Below, in pieces: positions 27,435 to 35,745 of a stretch of 64,000 nt of DNA. The translations under genes and the position numbers were made by a program. The stretch is from Diaphorobacter caeni (GTDB lineage Bacteria; Pseudomonadota; Gammaproteobacteria; Burkholderiales; Burkholderiaceae_C), in the NCBI RefSeq assembly GCF_015354245.1, contig NZ_JADKYZ010000004.1, forward strand, positions 248,001 to 312,000. The letters run 5' to 3'. The notes beneath the pieces were generated by a model. The model did not search any database, had not been told where the DNA came from, and saw only the letters and a list, made by a program, of their open reading frames with translations. The stretch's first letter is position 1. Each line of letters starts with the position of its first letter.

Positions 27435-28496
27435 TTATGCGGCCACGTCCGCCGCTACATCGGCAAGGCCCGCGCGCAGTGCGGCCTCATCGAGGTTCTG
27501 GCCGATGAAGACGAGGCGCGTGGTGCGCTCTTCGTCCGCCTTCCAGGCACGGTCGTAATGCGTGTCGATGCGGCGGCCCACGCCCTGCAGCAGCCAGCGC
27601 ATGGCCTTGCCCGGCACATGCGCAAAGCCCTTCACGCGCAGGATGTCGTGGGCACCGACCAGCCGCTCGACGGCGGCCAGCAGCCTGTCGCGATCCACGG
27701 CGGGCAGCTCGATCACGAACGAATCGAACTCGTCATGGTCATGGTCCTCGTCGTGATCGTGGTGCGTGGGGCGCAGATCGATGGTGGTCTCCGCCGCCTT
27801 CGACAGGCCGAGCAGCACGTCGAGCGGCAGACGGCCATGCGATGCGTGAACGATCTTCACCTCGGCGGGCAGCTCCTCGCGCACCATGGCCTGCACCTTC
27901 TCGAGCGCTGCCGCATCGACCGCATCCGTCTTGTTGAGCACCACCAGATCGGCCGCACCCAACTGGTCTTCGAACAGTTCGTGCAATGGCGATTCGTGGT
28001 CCAGATTGGGATCGGCGCGGCGCTGCTCATCCACCGCCTCGGGGTGCGCGGCGAACTGTCCTGCGGCGGCGGCGGGCGTGTCCACCACGGTCACCACCGC
28101 ATCGACGGTGAACACGTTCGAGATTTCGGGCCACTGGAACGCCTGCACCAGCGGCTTGGGCAGCGCGAGGCCCGAGGTCTCGATCAGCACCGCGTCGATC
28201 TGGTCGCGGCGCGCGGCCAGCTCCTTCATCACCGGGAAGAACTCCTCCTGCACCGTGCAGCACATGCAGCCGTTGGCCAGCTCATAGAGCGTGCCCTGCA
28301 CCTCGTTGCCGCTGTCGTCGCAGCCGATGCCGCAGCCCTTGAGGATCTCGCCATCGATGCCGAGCTCACCGAACTCGTTGACCACCACAGCAATGCGGCG
28401 GCCATCGGCGTTGTCCAGAATGTGACGCAGCAGCGTGGTCTTGCCGCTGCCCAGAAAACCGGTGACGATGGTGGCGGGGATTTTGGCGGTGTTCAT
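27435..28496 (-). CDS. cobW: CobW-like G3E GTPase metallochaperone
   Basis: A 353-residue G3E GTPase. ATG 28496 has GCAGGAG 8 bases upstream; the frame is open further but not homologous. Motifs are P-loop GFLGSGKTT (13-21), the metal-binding CMCC at Cys77-x-Cys79-Cys80, LIETSGLA as switch, and NKTD for guanine specificity. A His/Asp-rich stretch (HHDHDEDHDHDEFD, mid C-terminal half) adds further metal-binding capacity. CobW is thought to deliver Co(II) to the chelatase. It is the first gene of the operon, 9 bp before cobN, downstream of the cobalamin riboswitch. Confidence 0.94.
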   Translation of the reverse strand: MNTAKIPATIVTGFLGSGKTTLLRHILDNADGRRIAVVVNEFGELGIDGEILKGCGIGCDDSGNEVQGTLYELANGCMCCTVQEEFFPVMKELAARRDQIDAVLIETSGLALPKPLVQAFQWPEISNVFTVDAVVTVVDTPAAAAGQFAAHPEAVDEQRRADPNLDHESPLHELFEDQLGAADLVVLNKTDAVDAAALEKVQAMVREELPAEVKIVHASHGRLPLDVLLGLSKAAETTIDLRPTHHDHDEDHDHDEFDSFVIELPAVDRDRLLAAVERLVGAHDILRVKGFAHVPGKAMRWLLQGVGRRIDTHYDRAWKADEERTTRLVFIGQNLDEAALRAGLADVAADVAA

Positions 28497-28875
28497 GGCG
28501 TGACTCCTGCGAGCGAAGGGTGAAAAGAAAAGGCCAGGCGGGCCGCGTGCGACAGACGCGCAGCCGAAATCGATGCGCACGCGAACGTGCACATCGGCAG
28601 ACGAGAGATGGAATTCAGTGGGCCATGCCGCGAGAAAGCGGACAGGCCAAGGCGGTTGCGCATGCGATGTCGTTTCCCGGACTTCGCACACCCGCGAGGT
28701 CCGATGAGTGATGGGGTTGAATCCACACACACCGCGCAATCGCGCCACCGGACAGGGCCGTGAGCAACCCGAGCGAAGCGCTTGTTCCGCGGATCGACGC
28801 ATCGACCCGGCACACGCGTTCAGTGCTGCACCAGCCTGCCCGGACATGCACACTCCCGCGGTGTCCGAAGCGATG
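28497..28875 (-). other. Long untranslated leader between the B12 riboswitch and cobW
   Basis: About 380 bases lie between the B12 box and the cobW start. No convincing gene is present: open frames here have no homology-like motifs and no ribosome-binding site. Near the 3' end the cobW Shine-Dalgarno (GCAGGAG) is clear. No intrinsic terminator with a T-tract was found, so the riboswitch may act through Rho or through distal pairing with the cobW start region. Confidence 0.5.
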
Positions 28876-29100
28876 CGAAGGCCGGTATCCGGGCTTGCGA
28901 AACATCTGCAGTGCGATGACATGCAGACTCGGTCCAACGCCTTCCCACGCCGTCGTGAACAGCGCAGTGACTGCCGGTCAGCGAATGCCGACACAGCCTG
29001 TGGACCTGAGATTTCGCCTACCGTTGCGGGGGCAGCGCAGGAATTGCGGCCTCATTCAGAGGAGAGCGCACCTGCTTCTCGTTGAACCCTGTGAACTCCC
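28876..29100 (-). promoter_or_regulatory. Cobalamin (AdoCbl) riboswitch upstream of cobW-cobN-chlD
   Basis: Read on the minus strand, the conserved blocks appear in order: GAGAAGCAGGTGC near 29085-29070, GCAATTCC then GCGCTGCCCCCGCAACGGT (about 29047-29020), GTCACTG (about 28971), GTGGGAAGGCG (about 28950), and the B12 box CAAGCCCGGATACCGGCC at 28897-28880. This is the normal arrangement of the cobalamin element. B12 binding should shut off the downstream cobW operon. The GGTG...AATTCC arm carries a small extra hairpin (CCTC/GAGG). The end positions are approximate. Confidence 0.92.
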
Positions 29101-29237
29101 GAAGCAGCCACCCCACAGGGCGATTGCCAGGGCACTTGGGCACCTTCGAATCTGGCGCGCCGACCAGTTGGCCGGTGCGCCGTCGAGGATTATCGTTCAT
29201 ATCGCTGCAGGCTCGGTGCAGCGGGAGATGAATGCAG

Positions 29238-29277
29238 AAGGCCAGTGCCGTCGATCCACTCAATCGGCACTGGCCTT
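29238..29277. terminator. Inverted repeat after the Bug gene, probable terminator
   Basis: AAGGCCAGTGCCG and its exact reverse complement flank a 14-base loop, 26 bases after the stop of the minus-strand Bug gene. The 13-bp perfect stem is strong but only a weak T-rich tail follows on either strand. It separates that gene from the cobalamin riboswitch and would stop read-through into it. Confidence 0.6.
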
Positions 29278-29302
29278 TCGGTCCGTCAAATGCAGGACGG
29301 AA

Positions 29303-30298
29303 TCAATCCAAGGTGATGTTGGCGGTCTTGATCACGTTGCGCCACTTGTTGACTTCGTCATTCAGGAAGGCGGTCGATGCCTTGGGGTCCAGGCCCGATG
29401 GCAGCACGCCCGCCGAGTCGAACTTGGCCTTCACTTCCGCATCCGGCAGCGCCTTGGCGATTTCCTTGTAGAGGCGATCCACCACGGGCTGCGGCGTGCC
29501 CACCGGCACGGACGCCATGAACCACGCGTCGGCAGTAAAGCCCTTGAGGCCCTGCTCGATGAACGTGGGCACGTTGGGCATGCCGGACAGGCGCTCGGTG
29601 TGCGCCACGGCCAGCGCCTTGACGTTGCCTGCGTTGAGCTGCGAGTTGATCGTCACTGCGGTGAGGAAGCCAAAATCGGTTTCGCCCGCAACCAGCGACA
29701 CCACGGATGGCGCGCTGCCCTTGTAAGGCACGTGCGTGACCTTCACCTTCGCCTGCATGGCGTACAGCTCCGCACCCAGATGGTTCGGGCCGCCGGTGCC
29801 GGATGACGGGAAGTTCAGCTTGCCGGGGTTGGCTTTGGCAGCGGCCGTCAGATCGGCGACCGATGTGAGCGGGCTCTTGCTGCCGACGGTCAGCACCAGC
29901 GGGCTGCGGCCCACCAGGCTCACGACGCTGAAGTCCTTGAGTGGGTTGTAGGGCAGCTTGGTGTAGAGGCCCGGCGCCATGGCCATGCAGCCCACGTCGC
30001 CGAGGATGATGGTGTAGCCGTCGGCCGGTTGCTTGGCCACGTAGTCGCAGCCGATGGTGCCGTTGGCGCCGGGCTTGTTGTCCACCACCACGGAGACGCC
30101 CATGTTCTCGCCCATCTTCTGCGCGAGCAGTCGGCCGATGATGTCGGTCGAGCCGCCGGCGGCGTAGGGCACGACCAGACGGATCGGCTTGTTGGGATAG
30201 GCGCCGGTATCGGCCTGTGCCAGCGGAGTGGCGAATGCGGACAGGACTGCGGCAGCAGCGGCGACGGCGCGCAGCGCGCTACGTGGGGAAATGGACAT
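29303..30298 (-). CDS. Bug/TctC-type substrate-binding protein
   Basis: A 331-residue secreted binding protein with signal peptide (ALRAVAAAAAVLSAFATPLA, cleavage near AQA-D at about residue 30). Bug landmarks are IRLVVPYAAGGSTDIIGRLL, VVDNKPGANGTIGCDYV, DGYTIILGDVG and HVPYKGSAPSVVSLVAG. It is the fifth Bug protein in the window and stands alone: a terminator-like repeat lies downstream and 141 bp without a gene separate it from the GntR gene upstream on the same strand. No ligand can be inferred. Confidence 0.92.
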   Translation of the reverse strand: MSISPRSALRAVAAAAAVLSAFATPLAQADTGAYPNKPIRLVVPYAAGGSTDIIGRLLAQKMGENMGVSVVVDNKPGANGTIGCDYVAKQPADGYTIILGDVGCMAMAPGLYTKLPYNPLKDFSVVSLVGRSPLVLTVGSKSPLTSVADLTAAAKANPGKLNFPSSGTGGPNHLGAELYAMQAKVKVTHVPYKGSAPSVVSLVAGETDFGFLTAVTINSQLNAGNVKALAVAHTERLSGMPNVPTFIEQGLKGFTADAWFMASVPVGTPQPVVDRLYKEIAKALPDAEVKAKFDSAGVLPSGLDPKASTAFLNDEVNKWRNVIKTANITLD

Positions 30299-30439
30299 GT
30301 GCTCCTCGCGGAAATTGGTAGTTGGTAGTTGGTTCTCGCGGCGCGCGAGCTTATCAGCGCGCGCTTGAAATCCTAGCGAAAACAGGGGATTTGCAGCACC
30401 GTCATGCAGGCATGAACAAGACTCGCCGCATCTGCGGTC

Positions 30440-31369
30440 TCACGCCACTTTCACCCCCGCTTTGGAAGCGCGTGGCTTGACCATCTTGGGAGTCGCAGGG
30501 GCGCGTTTTGGCGCAGGCTTTTCAGCTGTCTCTGCAGCAGGCGTTGAAGCGGGCGGGCGCGTCGAGAGCGTCACCGCCGCGCGCGGGCTGCGCAGGTTGT
30601 CCGCATCGAGAATCAGCCGCCCCTGAATGCGTCCCTTCATGCGCTTGACGGAGCGCGTCGCATCCTGCATGTGCCGCAGCATCAGCGCGCGCACCCGCTC
30701 GGCGTCCCGCGCCCGCGCTGCCTCAACGATGTCGCGGTGGTAGTTCGCGTTTTCCTCGCCGAAGCGGCGGTGCTCGGTCTGCGGCGTGCGGTTGCCGAAG
30801 ACGATGAGCTGGCGGATCATTTCGTTGATCAGCTCGCAGGTGAAGCGCAGAAACGGATTGGGATTGGCGGCGGCGAGGATGTCGTGAAAGTTCACGTCCT
30901 CGCGACGCTGCATGATCAGGTCTTCGTGGCTCGACGTGGGATCGCAGCAGATGATGCTGTGCTCGAGCGCAACGAAATCCGCATCGGTGAGATGCGGCAC
31001 GGCACCGGCCGCGAGTTCGGGCTCGAGCATCATGCGCACCGCGTAGATGTCATCGATGGTGACTTCCTTGAAGAACAGGTAGTTCTGCATGAACTGCAGC
31101 GTGCGGTCCAGCGGCACCTCGACGATGGTTCCACCGCCCGACGGCCCCGTGGAGATGGTGATCAGCCCCTGCACCTCGAGCGACTTGAGCGCCTCGCGGA
31201 TGGTGCCCTTGCTCACCTCGAACTGCGCCTGCAGCTCGCTCTCGCGCGGCAGCCGGTCACCGGGGCTGAGATTCCTCTCGGTGATCATGCGCTTGATTTC
31301 CTGCGCGACCAGATCAGAGCGCTTGAGCTGCTTGATCGCCATCGGTGAAGGAGATTTCTTGGTTGCCAT
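30440..31369 (-). CDS. GntR-family (FadR-type) transcriptional regulator
   Basis: A 309-residue regulator. The winged helix occupies residues ~15-85 (IKRMITERNLSPGDRLPRES, QFEVSKGTIREALKSLEVQG). The all-helical FCD effector domain includes RMMLEPELAAGAVPHL, FHDILAAANPNP and the metal-ligand-like HRDIVEAARARD. A Pro/Ala/Lys-rich tail of ~45 residues extends beyond the FCD domain, unusually long for the family. ATG 31369 is chosen because MATKKSPSP precedes the domain; two other in-frame starts exist. It is divergent from the ABC operon starting at 31620 and is the natural candidate to control it. Confidence 0.9.
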   Translation of the reverse strand: MATKKSPSPMAIKQLKRSDLVAQEIKRMITERNLSPGDRLPRESELQAQFEVSKGTIREALKSLEVQGLITISTGPSGGGTIVEVPLDRTLQFMQNYLFFKEVTIDDIYAVRMMLEPELAAGAVPHLTDADFVALEHSIICCDPTSSHEDLIMQRREDVNFHDILAAANPNPFLRFTCELINEMIRQLIVFGNRTPQTEHRRFGEENANYHRDIVEAARARDAERVRALMLRHMQDATRSVKRMKGRIQGRLILDADNLRSPRAAVTLSTRPPASTPAAETAEKPAPKRAPATPKMVKPRASKAGVKVA

Positions 31370-31499
31370 ATCGGAGCTTTTTGAACTGCCATGCCGCATG
31401 CAGCGGGCCATGTGAGCGGGTTGTCGCATCGCGCAATCAGTATGCACCGCGAACGCGCGTTGTCACCGCGTTCTAGGGTTTGTCCGCGTCATATTTGTT

Positions 31500-31520
31500 C
31501 TATTTGTCACTATAAATAGT
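31500..31520. promoter_or_regulatory. Palindromic operator candidate in the GntR/ABC divergent region
   Basis: CTATTTGTCACTATAAATAG contains the outer arms CTATTT/AAATAG and, overlapping, the 12-base palindrome ACTATAAATAGT. It lies in the AT-rich part of the 250-bp region between the divergent gntR and solute-binding-protein genes, about 100 bases before the latter's ATG. The position suits control of both genes by the GntR protein. Confidence 0.4.
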
Positions 31521-31619
31521 ATTTGAGGAGCAGGAGTGGTGCAGCCGGTTCTGGCACGCATCGTGCTCCGAGAACAAAGCAGGCCATGCCGGCCTCGATT
31601 CAACCCTGGAGACACCCTC

Positions 31620-32822
31620 ATGCAACGTCGCAACTTCCTGCAAATGTCCGCGCTCGGCGCTCTGCCAGCCTCTCTCGGCCTCACGCACAGCGCGTGGGCA
31701 CAGGCCAAAGACACCATCCAGTTCGGCTGTCCCGTGCCCATGTCTGGCGCGTTCGCCGCGAACGGCAAGTTCGCCGATCTGGGCATGAAGCTCGCGATCG
31801 AGCAATACGGCAAGGCACTGAACCGACCGCTCGGCTACACGCTGCTCGACACGGAAGGCAAGCCCGCCACCGCCATCCGCAAAGTGCAGGACGCCTCGCA
31901 GCAGGGCACGAAGTTCTTCGCGGGCGGCATTCTGTCCTCCGAATCGCTCGCCATGGGCAAGGAAGCCGAGAAGGCCGGCGGCATCTTCATCACCACCGCC
32001 GGGGCCGACGAGATCACCGGCAAGGACTGCAACAGCGCCACCTTCCGCTGGTCCGTGCCCACTTTCGGTGCCATCGAACAGACCGTGCGTCCGCTGCTGG
32101 ACGCGCACCCCAAGGCCAAGCGCGTCTACACCATCACGCCCCAATACGTGTTCGGTGACGGCCTGCTGACGGCCGCCAAGAACATCTTCAAGGAACGCGG
32201 CATCGAGCATGTGGGCAACAGCTACCACTCGCTCACCGAAAAGGAATTCAGCGGCTACCTGACCAACGCCGTCGCGGCCAAACCCGACGTGCTGCTGATC
32301 CTGAACTTCGGCCAGCAGTCCTCCGACACCCTGCGCCAGGCCATCAGCTTCGGCATGAACAAGAACACCACGATCCTGATCGCCTGGGCCTCGGGACTGG
32401 AGCAGTTCGAATCGCTCGGCGCGGACCTCTGCGACGGCATCTACTTCGGCGCGCAGTACTGGCACACGGTCGACGCGCCGCAGAACCTGGACCTCGTCAA
32501 GCGCTGCAACGAGAAATTCAAGTTCAACCCCAACTACAGCCTGGCAGGCTCCTACATCTGCACCAAGCTGATGATCGACGCCATCATCAAGGCCGGCACC
32601 GTCGACACCAAGGCCGTCATCGCCGCCATGGAAAGCATGAAGTACCAGGGCCTCACCGGCGAAGAAGAAATCCGCAAGGCCGACCACCAGGTGCTCAAGA
32701 ACTACTACCTCCTCAAGGGCAAGGCCAAGTCCAAGATGAAGAACAAGGACGACTACGCCGAAATCGTGAGCAGCGGCAAGTCGTTCCTGCCGGTGGATCA
32801 GACCGGCTGCAAGATGGGTTGA
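31620..32822 (+). CDS. Branched-chain amino acid/amide (HAAT family) ABC transporter substrate-binding protein
   Basis: A 400-residue LivJ/AmiC-type binding protein. ATG 31620 begins a Tat-like signal (MQRRNFLQMSALGALPASLG; cleavage near AWAQA). The mature protein opens IQFGCPVPMSGAFAANGKF, the typical ligand-loop start, and shows the two-lobe pattern with VYTITPQYVFGDGL at the hinge. It delivers its ligand to the LivH/LivM-type permeases encoded next. The structured repeat element lies between it and the permease gene, which could stabilise this 5' message segment and raise binding-protein levels. The ligand may be an amino acid, amide or another small nitrogenous or acidic compound. Confidence 0.92.
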   Translation: MQRRNFLQMSALGALPASLGLTHSAWAQAKDTIQFGCPVPMSGAFAANGKFADLGMKLAIEQYGKALNRPLGYTLLDTEGKPATAIRKVQDASQQGTKFFAGGILSSESLAMGKEAEKAGGIFITTAGADEITGKDCNSATFRWSVPTFGAIEQTVRPLLDAHPKAKRVYTITPQYVFGDGLLTAAKNIFKERGIEHVGNSYHSLTEKEFSGYLTNAVAAKPDVLLILNFGQQSSDTLRQAISFGMNKNTTILIAWASGLEQFESLGADLCDGIYFGAQYWHTVDAPQNLDLVKRCNEKFKFNPNYSLAGSYICTKLMIDAIIKAGTVDTKAVIAAMESMKYQGLTGEEEIRKADHQVLKNYYLLKGKAKSKMKNKDDYAEIVSSGKSFLPVDQTGCKMG

Positions 32823-32907
32823 ACCCAACAGTTGCAGCAACAAGGAGTTGTCGTCGAACCTGCAGGCAGGCAGCGCCTGCAGAGTTCAGGGCGCTGATTC
32901 GCCCCCG

Positions 32908-33040
32908 CAACGACAAGACGGCCCTTCAGGCTAGGCGTCTCACGCGCAGACAGTACTCTCGTACGGCAAGCGTGAGCAACGACGCATGAAGGGCTGTATT
33001 GGCGCCTCCAAACGATGAACCATCGAAGCCGCAAGGCTTC
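32908..33040 (+). repeat. Structured intergenic element, copy 2
   Basis: The outer stem pairs 32911-32928 with 32987-33004, with one C-G to T-A compensatory change relative to copy 1. The inner stem is CTCACGC/GCGTGAG, completely different from GAAGCC/GGCTTC in copy 1 yet still paired. Single-stranded blocks GGCTAGGCGT, GCAGACAGTAC, GTACGGCAAG and CAACGACGCATGA are the same in both. The trailing hairpin CGAAGCC-GCAA-GGCTTCG has a GNRA loop. It lies in the 246-bp gap between the binding protein and the first permease, ending 29 bases before the permease ATG. Confidence 0.7.
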
Positions 33041-33068
33041 GCAAGCCCCCAAACATAGAAGCTTCCCC

Positions 33069-33929
33069 ATGAGCATTTATCTGCTTCAGACGATCAACGG
33101 GATCGGCATCGGCATGCTGTACTTCCTGTTGGCGGTAGGCCTGTCGATCGTCTTCGGCCTGCTGCGCTTCGTCAACTTCGCACACGGCACCTTCTACCTG
33201 CTCGGCGCCTACTTCTGCTACCAGATGAACCAATGGGGCATGGGCTTCTGGCTGTCGCTCGTCGTCGTTCCCGTGGCGGTCGGCGCGATCGGCTGGCTCA
33301 CCGAAAAACTGATCCTGCGCCACGTCTACGCCAAGCCGCACGAGTTCCACATCCTCATCACCGTGGGCTTCGCGCTCATCGTGCAGGAGGTCGTGATCAT
33401 GATCTGGGGACCGCTCGGCGACAGCGTGCCCACGCCCGATCTGCTGAGCGGCGTGGTCATGTGGGGCAGCTTCATCTATCCCAAATACCGGCTGTTCGTG
33501 ATCGGCTTCACCGCCGTGCTGGCCGTGATCATCTGGTGGGTGCTCGAAGGCACGCGCCTCGGCTCCATCGTGCGCGCGGGCAGCGAATCGACCGAGATGG
33601 TGTCGCTGCTCGGCACCAACATCCTGGCCATCTTCAGCCTGGTGTTCGGCCTGGGCGTGGGCCTCGCCGCGTTGGCCGGCGTGCTGGCCGCGCCGATCCG
33701 CGGCGTGAGTCCGTTCATGGGCGTGGAGGCGCTGGGCGTGGCCTTCGTCGTGGTCGTGGTCGGGGGTCTCGGCAGCTTCAGCGGCGCGCTGGTGGGCGGT
33801 CTGCTGATCGGCATCGTGCAGAGCCTGATGAGCACCATCTGGCCACCTGGCGCGAGCCTGATGATCTACGTGGCGATGGCGGCCGTGCTGCTGCTGCGCC
33901 CCAACGGCCTTCTGGGTCGCCAAGTCTGA
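33069..33929 (+). CDS. HAAT-family ABC permease, LivH type
   Basis: A 286-residue inner-membrane permease, the usual LivH length, with about eight hydrophobic segments. ATG 33069 begins MSIYLLQTINGIGIGMLYFL. The family signatures GLSIVFGLLRFVNFAHG (residues ~25-41) and GLAALAGVLAAPIRGV with VVVVGGLGSFSGALVGGLLIG near the C-terminus (the coupling helix region) are clear. With LivM it forms the translocation path for the operon's solute-binding protein. Confidence 0.93.
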   Translation: MSIYLLQTINGIGIGMLYFLLAVGLSIVFGLLRFVNFAHGTFYLLGAYFCYQMNQWGMGFWLSLVVVPVAVGAIGWLTEKLILRHVYAKPHEFHILITVGFALIVQEVVIMIWGPLGDSVPTPDLLSGVVMWGSFIYPKYRLFVIGFTAVLAVIIWWVLEGTRLGSIVRAGSESTEMVSLLGTNILAIFSLVFGLGVGLAALAGVLAAPIRGVSPFMGVEALGVAFVVVVVGGLGSFSGALVGGLLIGIVQSLMSTIWPPGASLMIYVAMAAVLLLRPNGLLGRQV

Positions 33930-33955
33930 GCGAGAGATAGAGGGTGCGACACATC

Positions 33956-34963
33956 ATGTTGAGTTCCAAGCATTACCAGTTTCTGATCGCGGTGGCCATC
34001 GTCGTCGCGATGCCGCTGTTCATGAAGTCCGGCTCGCTCGCGAGCGAGGTGCTGATCTACGCGCTTGCGGCCATGGCCTGCAATCTGCTGCTCGGCTACA
34101 CCGGCCTGCTGTCGTTCGGTCAGGGCGTATTCTTCGGCCTTGGCAGCTACACGCTCGGCATCCTGCTCACGCGGCTGCCGATCTCGATGCCGCTCGCGCT
34201 GCTCGCGGCCGTGGTCATGGGCGGCATCGGCGCGGCCATCGTCGGCTGGGTCGCGATCCGCCAGAAGGGCACCTATTTCGTGATGCTGACGCTGGCCTTC
34301 GCCCAGATGTTCTACTTCATCGCCTACAGCGCGAGCGATCTGACCGGCGGCGACAACGGCCTCATGGACATTCCACGCAAATCGCTCACGCTCGGTGGCC
34401 AGACGATCATTCCGCTCGACACGCCATGGCAGTACTACAGCTTCGTGGCCGTGCTGTTCCTCATCGTCTACTGGCTGCTGCGCCGTGTCTGCGATTCGAT
34501 CTTCGGCCGCACGCTGCTGGCCGTGCGCGACAACGAGGAACGCGCCGCCGCCGTGGGCTACAACCTGCGGTTGCTCAAGCTCCAGGCCTTCGTGATCTCG
34601 GGCGCGGTGACCGGACTCGCTGGTGCGCTGCATGCGCTGATGACCGGCATTGCGCCGCTGTCGGCAGCGGAATACCACACGAGCGAAATGATCCTCGTGA
34701 TGACCGTGATCGGCGGCACCGGCAACCTGCTCGCCTCGCTGCTCGGCGCGGCCTTCTATGTGCTGCTCGGCGACTGGCTGTCCACGCTGTGGCCGCGCTG
34801 GCTGTTGATTCTCGGTGTGGTGCTGATGATCGTGAGTCTGGGCATGCAGGGCGGCCTCTGGGGTCTGTGCCAGAAGCTGTGGCAACTGGTGGGCGGCAAG
34901 AAATCCAATGAAGAAGGTGATGGCAAGGCCGCGCAGGCCAACGCCAAGGGAGGCCACGCATGA
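33956..34963 (+). CDS. HAAT-family ABC permease, LivM type
   Basis: A 335-residue permease with about ten membrane segments. LivM signatures are ALAAMACNLLLGYTGLLSFG near the N-terminus and AFVISGAVTGLAGALHALM plus VIGGTGNLLASLLGAAFYVL in the C-terminal half. A GTG at 33944 is in frame, but ATG 33956 has AGAGGG at good spacing. The C-terminal ~25 residues are charged (KKSNEEGDGKAAQANAK), probably cytoplasmic. The stop overlaps the start of the next ATPase gene (ATGA), typical of tight coupling. Confidence 0.93.
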   Translation: MLSSKHYQFLIAVAIVVAMPLFMKSGSLASEVLIYALAAMACNLLLGYTGLLSFGQGVFFGLGSYTLGILLTRLPISMPLALLAAVVMGGIGAAIVGWVAIRQKGTYFVMLTLAFAQMFYFIAYSASDLTGGDNGLMDIPRKSLTLGGQTIIPLDTPWQYYSFVAVLFLIVYWLLRRVCDSIFGRTLLAVRDNEERAAAVGYNLRLLKLQAFVISGAVTGLAGALHALMTGIAPLSAAEYHTSEMILVMTVIGGTGNLLASLLGAAFYVLLGDWLSTLWPRWLLILGVVLMIVSLGMQGGLWGLCQKLWQLVGGKKSNEEGDGKAAQANAKGGHA

Positions 34964-35745
34964 CGACGACGACTTCCAACAGCCCGGTACTGCTCGAAGC
35001 GGTCGGCGTCGAAAAGCGCTACGACAAGTTCGTGGCGCTCGGCGGCGTGGACATCAAGGTCCGCGCCAACACCGTGCACTCGGTGATTGGCCCCAACGGG
35101 GCGGGCAAGACCACCCTCTTTCACATGCTTACCGGCACCAAGACGGTGAGCGGCGGAAAAATCGTTTTTGACGGACATGACGTAACCCGCGAGCCCGACC
35201 ATGTACGCGTGCGCCGCGGCATGGCGCGATCCTTCCAGGTGACGAGCCTGTTCCTCACGCTGCCGGTGCGCGAGAACCTGCGTCTGGCGGCGCAGGGCGT
35301 GGCGCCCATGCAGGCGCTCAACTGCTGGCGCGCGCCAACGGGTGATCTCGCGCGCACCGACACCGTCTCCAACGTGCTCTCCAGAATTGGAATGGAACGC
35401 TTTGCCGACACGCCCGCGGGCAACCTCTCGCATGGCCAGCAGCGCCGCCTTGAAGTGGGCATGGCGCTTGCGGCCAGGCCCAAGGCCATATTTCTGGACG
35501 AGCCCACGTCGGGCATGGGCATTGACGATCTCGACGAGATGAAGCATCTCATCCAGAGCCTCAAGCAGGAGCACACGGTGGTTCTCATCGAACACAACAT
35601 GAACATCGTCATGGACATCTCCGACACCATCACCGTGATGCAGCAGGGCCGGGTGCTGGCCGAGGGTTTGCCCAACGACATCCGCAACGACGACCGCGTG
35701 CGCAAGGCCTATCTGGGCAACATGATCACCGGAGGCAAGGCATGA
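34960..35745 (+). CDS. HAAT-family ABC ATPase, LivG type
   Basis: A 261-residue nucleotide-binding subunit. Walker A is GPNGAGKTT (44-52), the ABC signature is LSHGQQRRLEVGMAL (about 150-164), Walker B is AIFLDEP, and the H-loop is in LIEHNMNIVMDI. The signature has Ser-His in place of Ser-Gly, as is common in LivG. It powers transport together with the LivF-type subunit downstream (4-bp overlap with both neighbours). Confidence 0.95.
   Translation: MTTTTSNSPVLLEAVGVEKRYDKFVALGGVDIKVRANTVHSVIGPNGAGKTTLFHMLTGTKTVSGGKIVFDGHDVTREPDHVRVRRGMARSFQVTSLFLTLPVRENLRLAAQGVAPMQALNCWRAPTGDLARTDTVSNVLSRIGMERFADTPAGNLSHGQQRRLEVGMALAARPKAIFLDEPTSGMGIDDLDEMKHLIQSLKQEHTVVLIEHNMNIVMDISDTITVMQQGRVLAEGLPNDIRNDDRVRKAYLGNMITGGKA

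Noticed and set aside
23448-28523. A 1691-codon open frame on the plus strand, antisense to chlD, cobN and cobW
   Set aside because: It mirrors the codon structure of the real minus-strand genes, is rich in Arg/His/Gln with no domain, and has no ribosome-binding site. In GC-rich genomes such long antisense frames are common artefacts.
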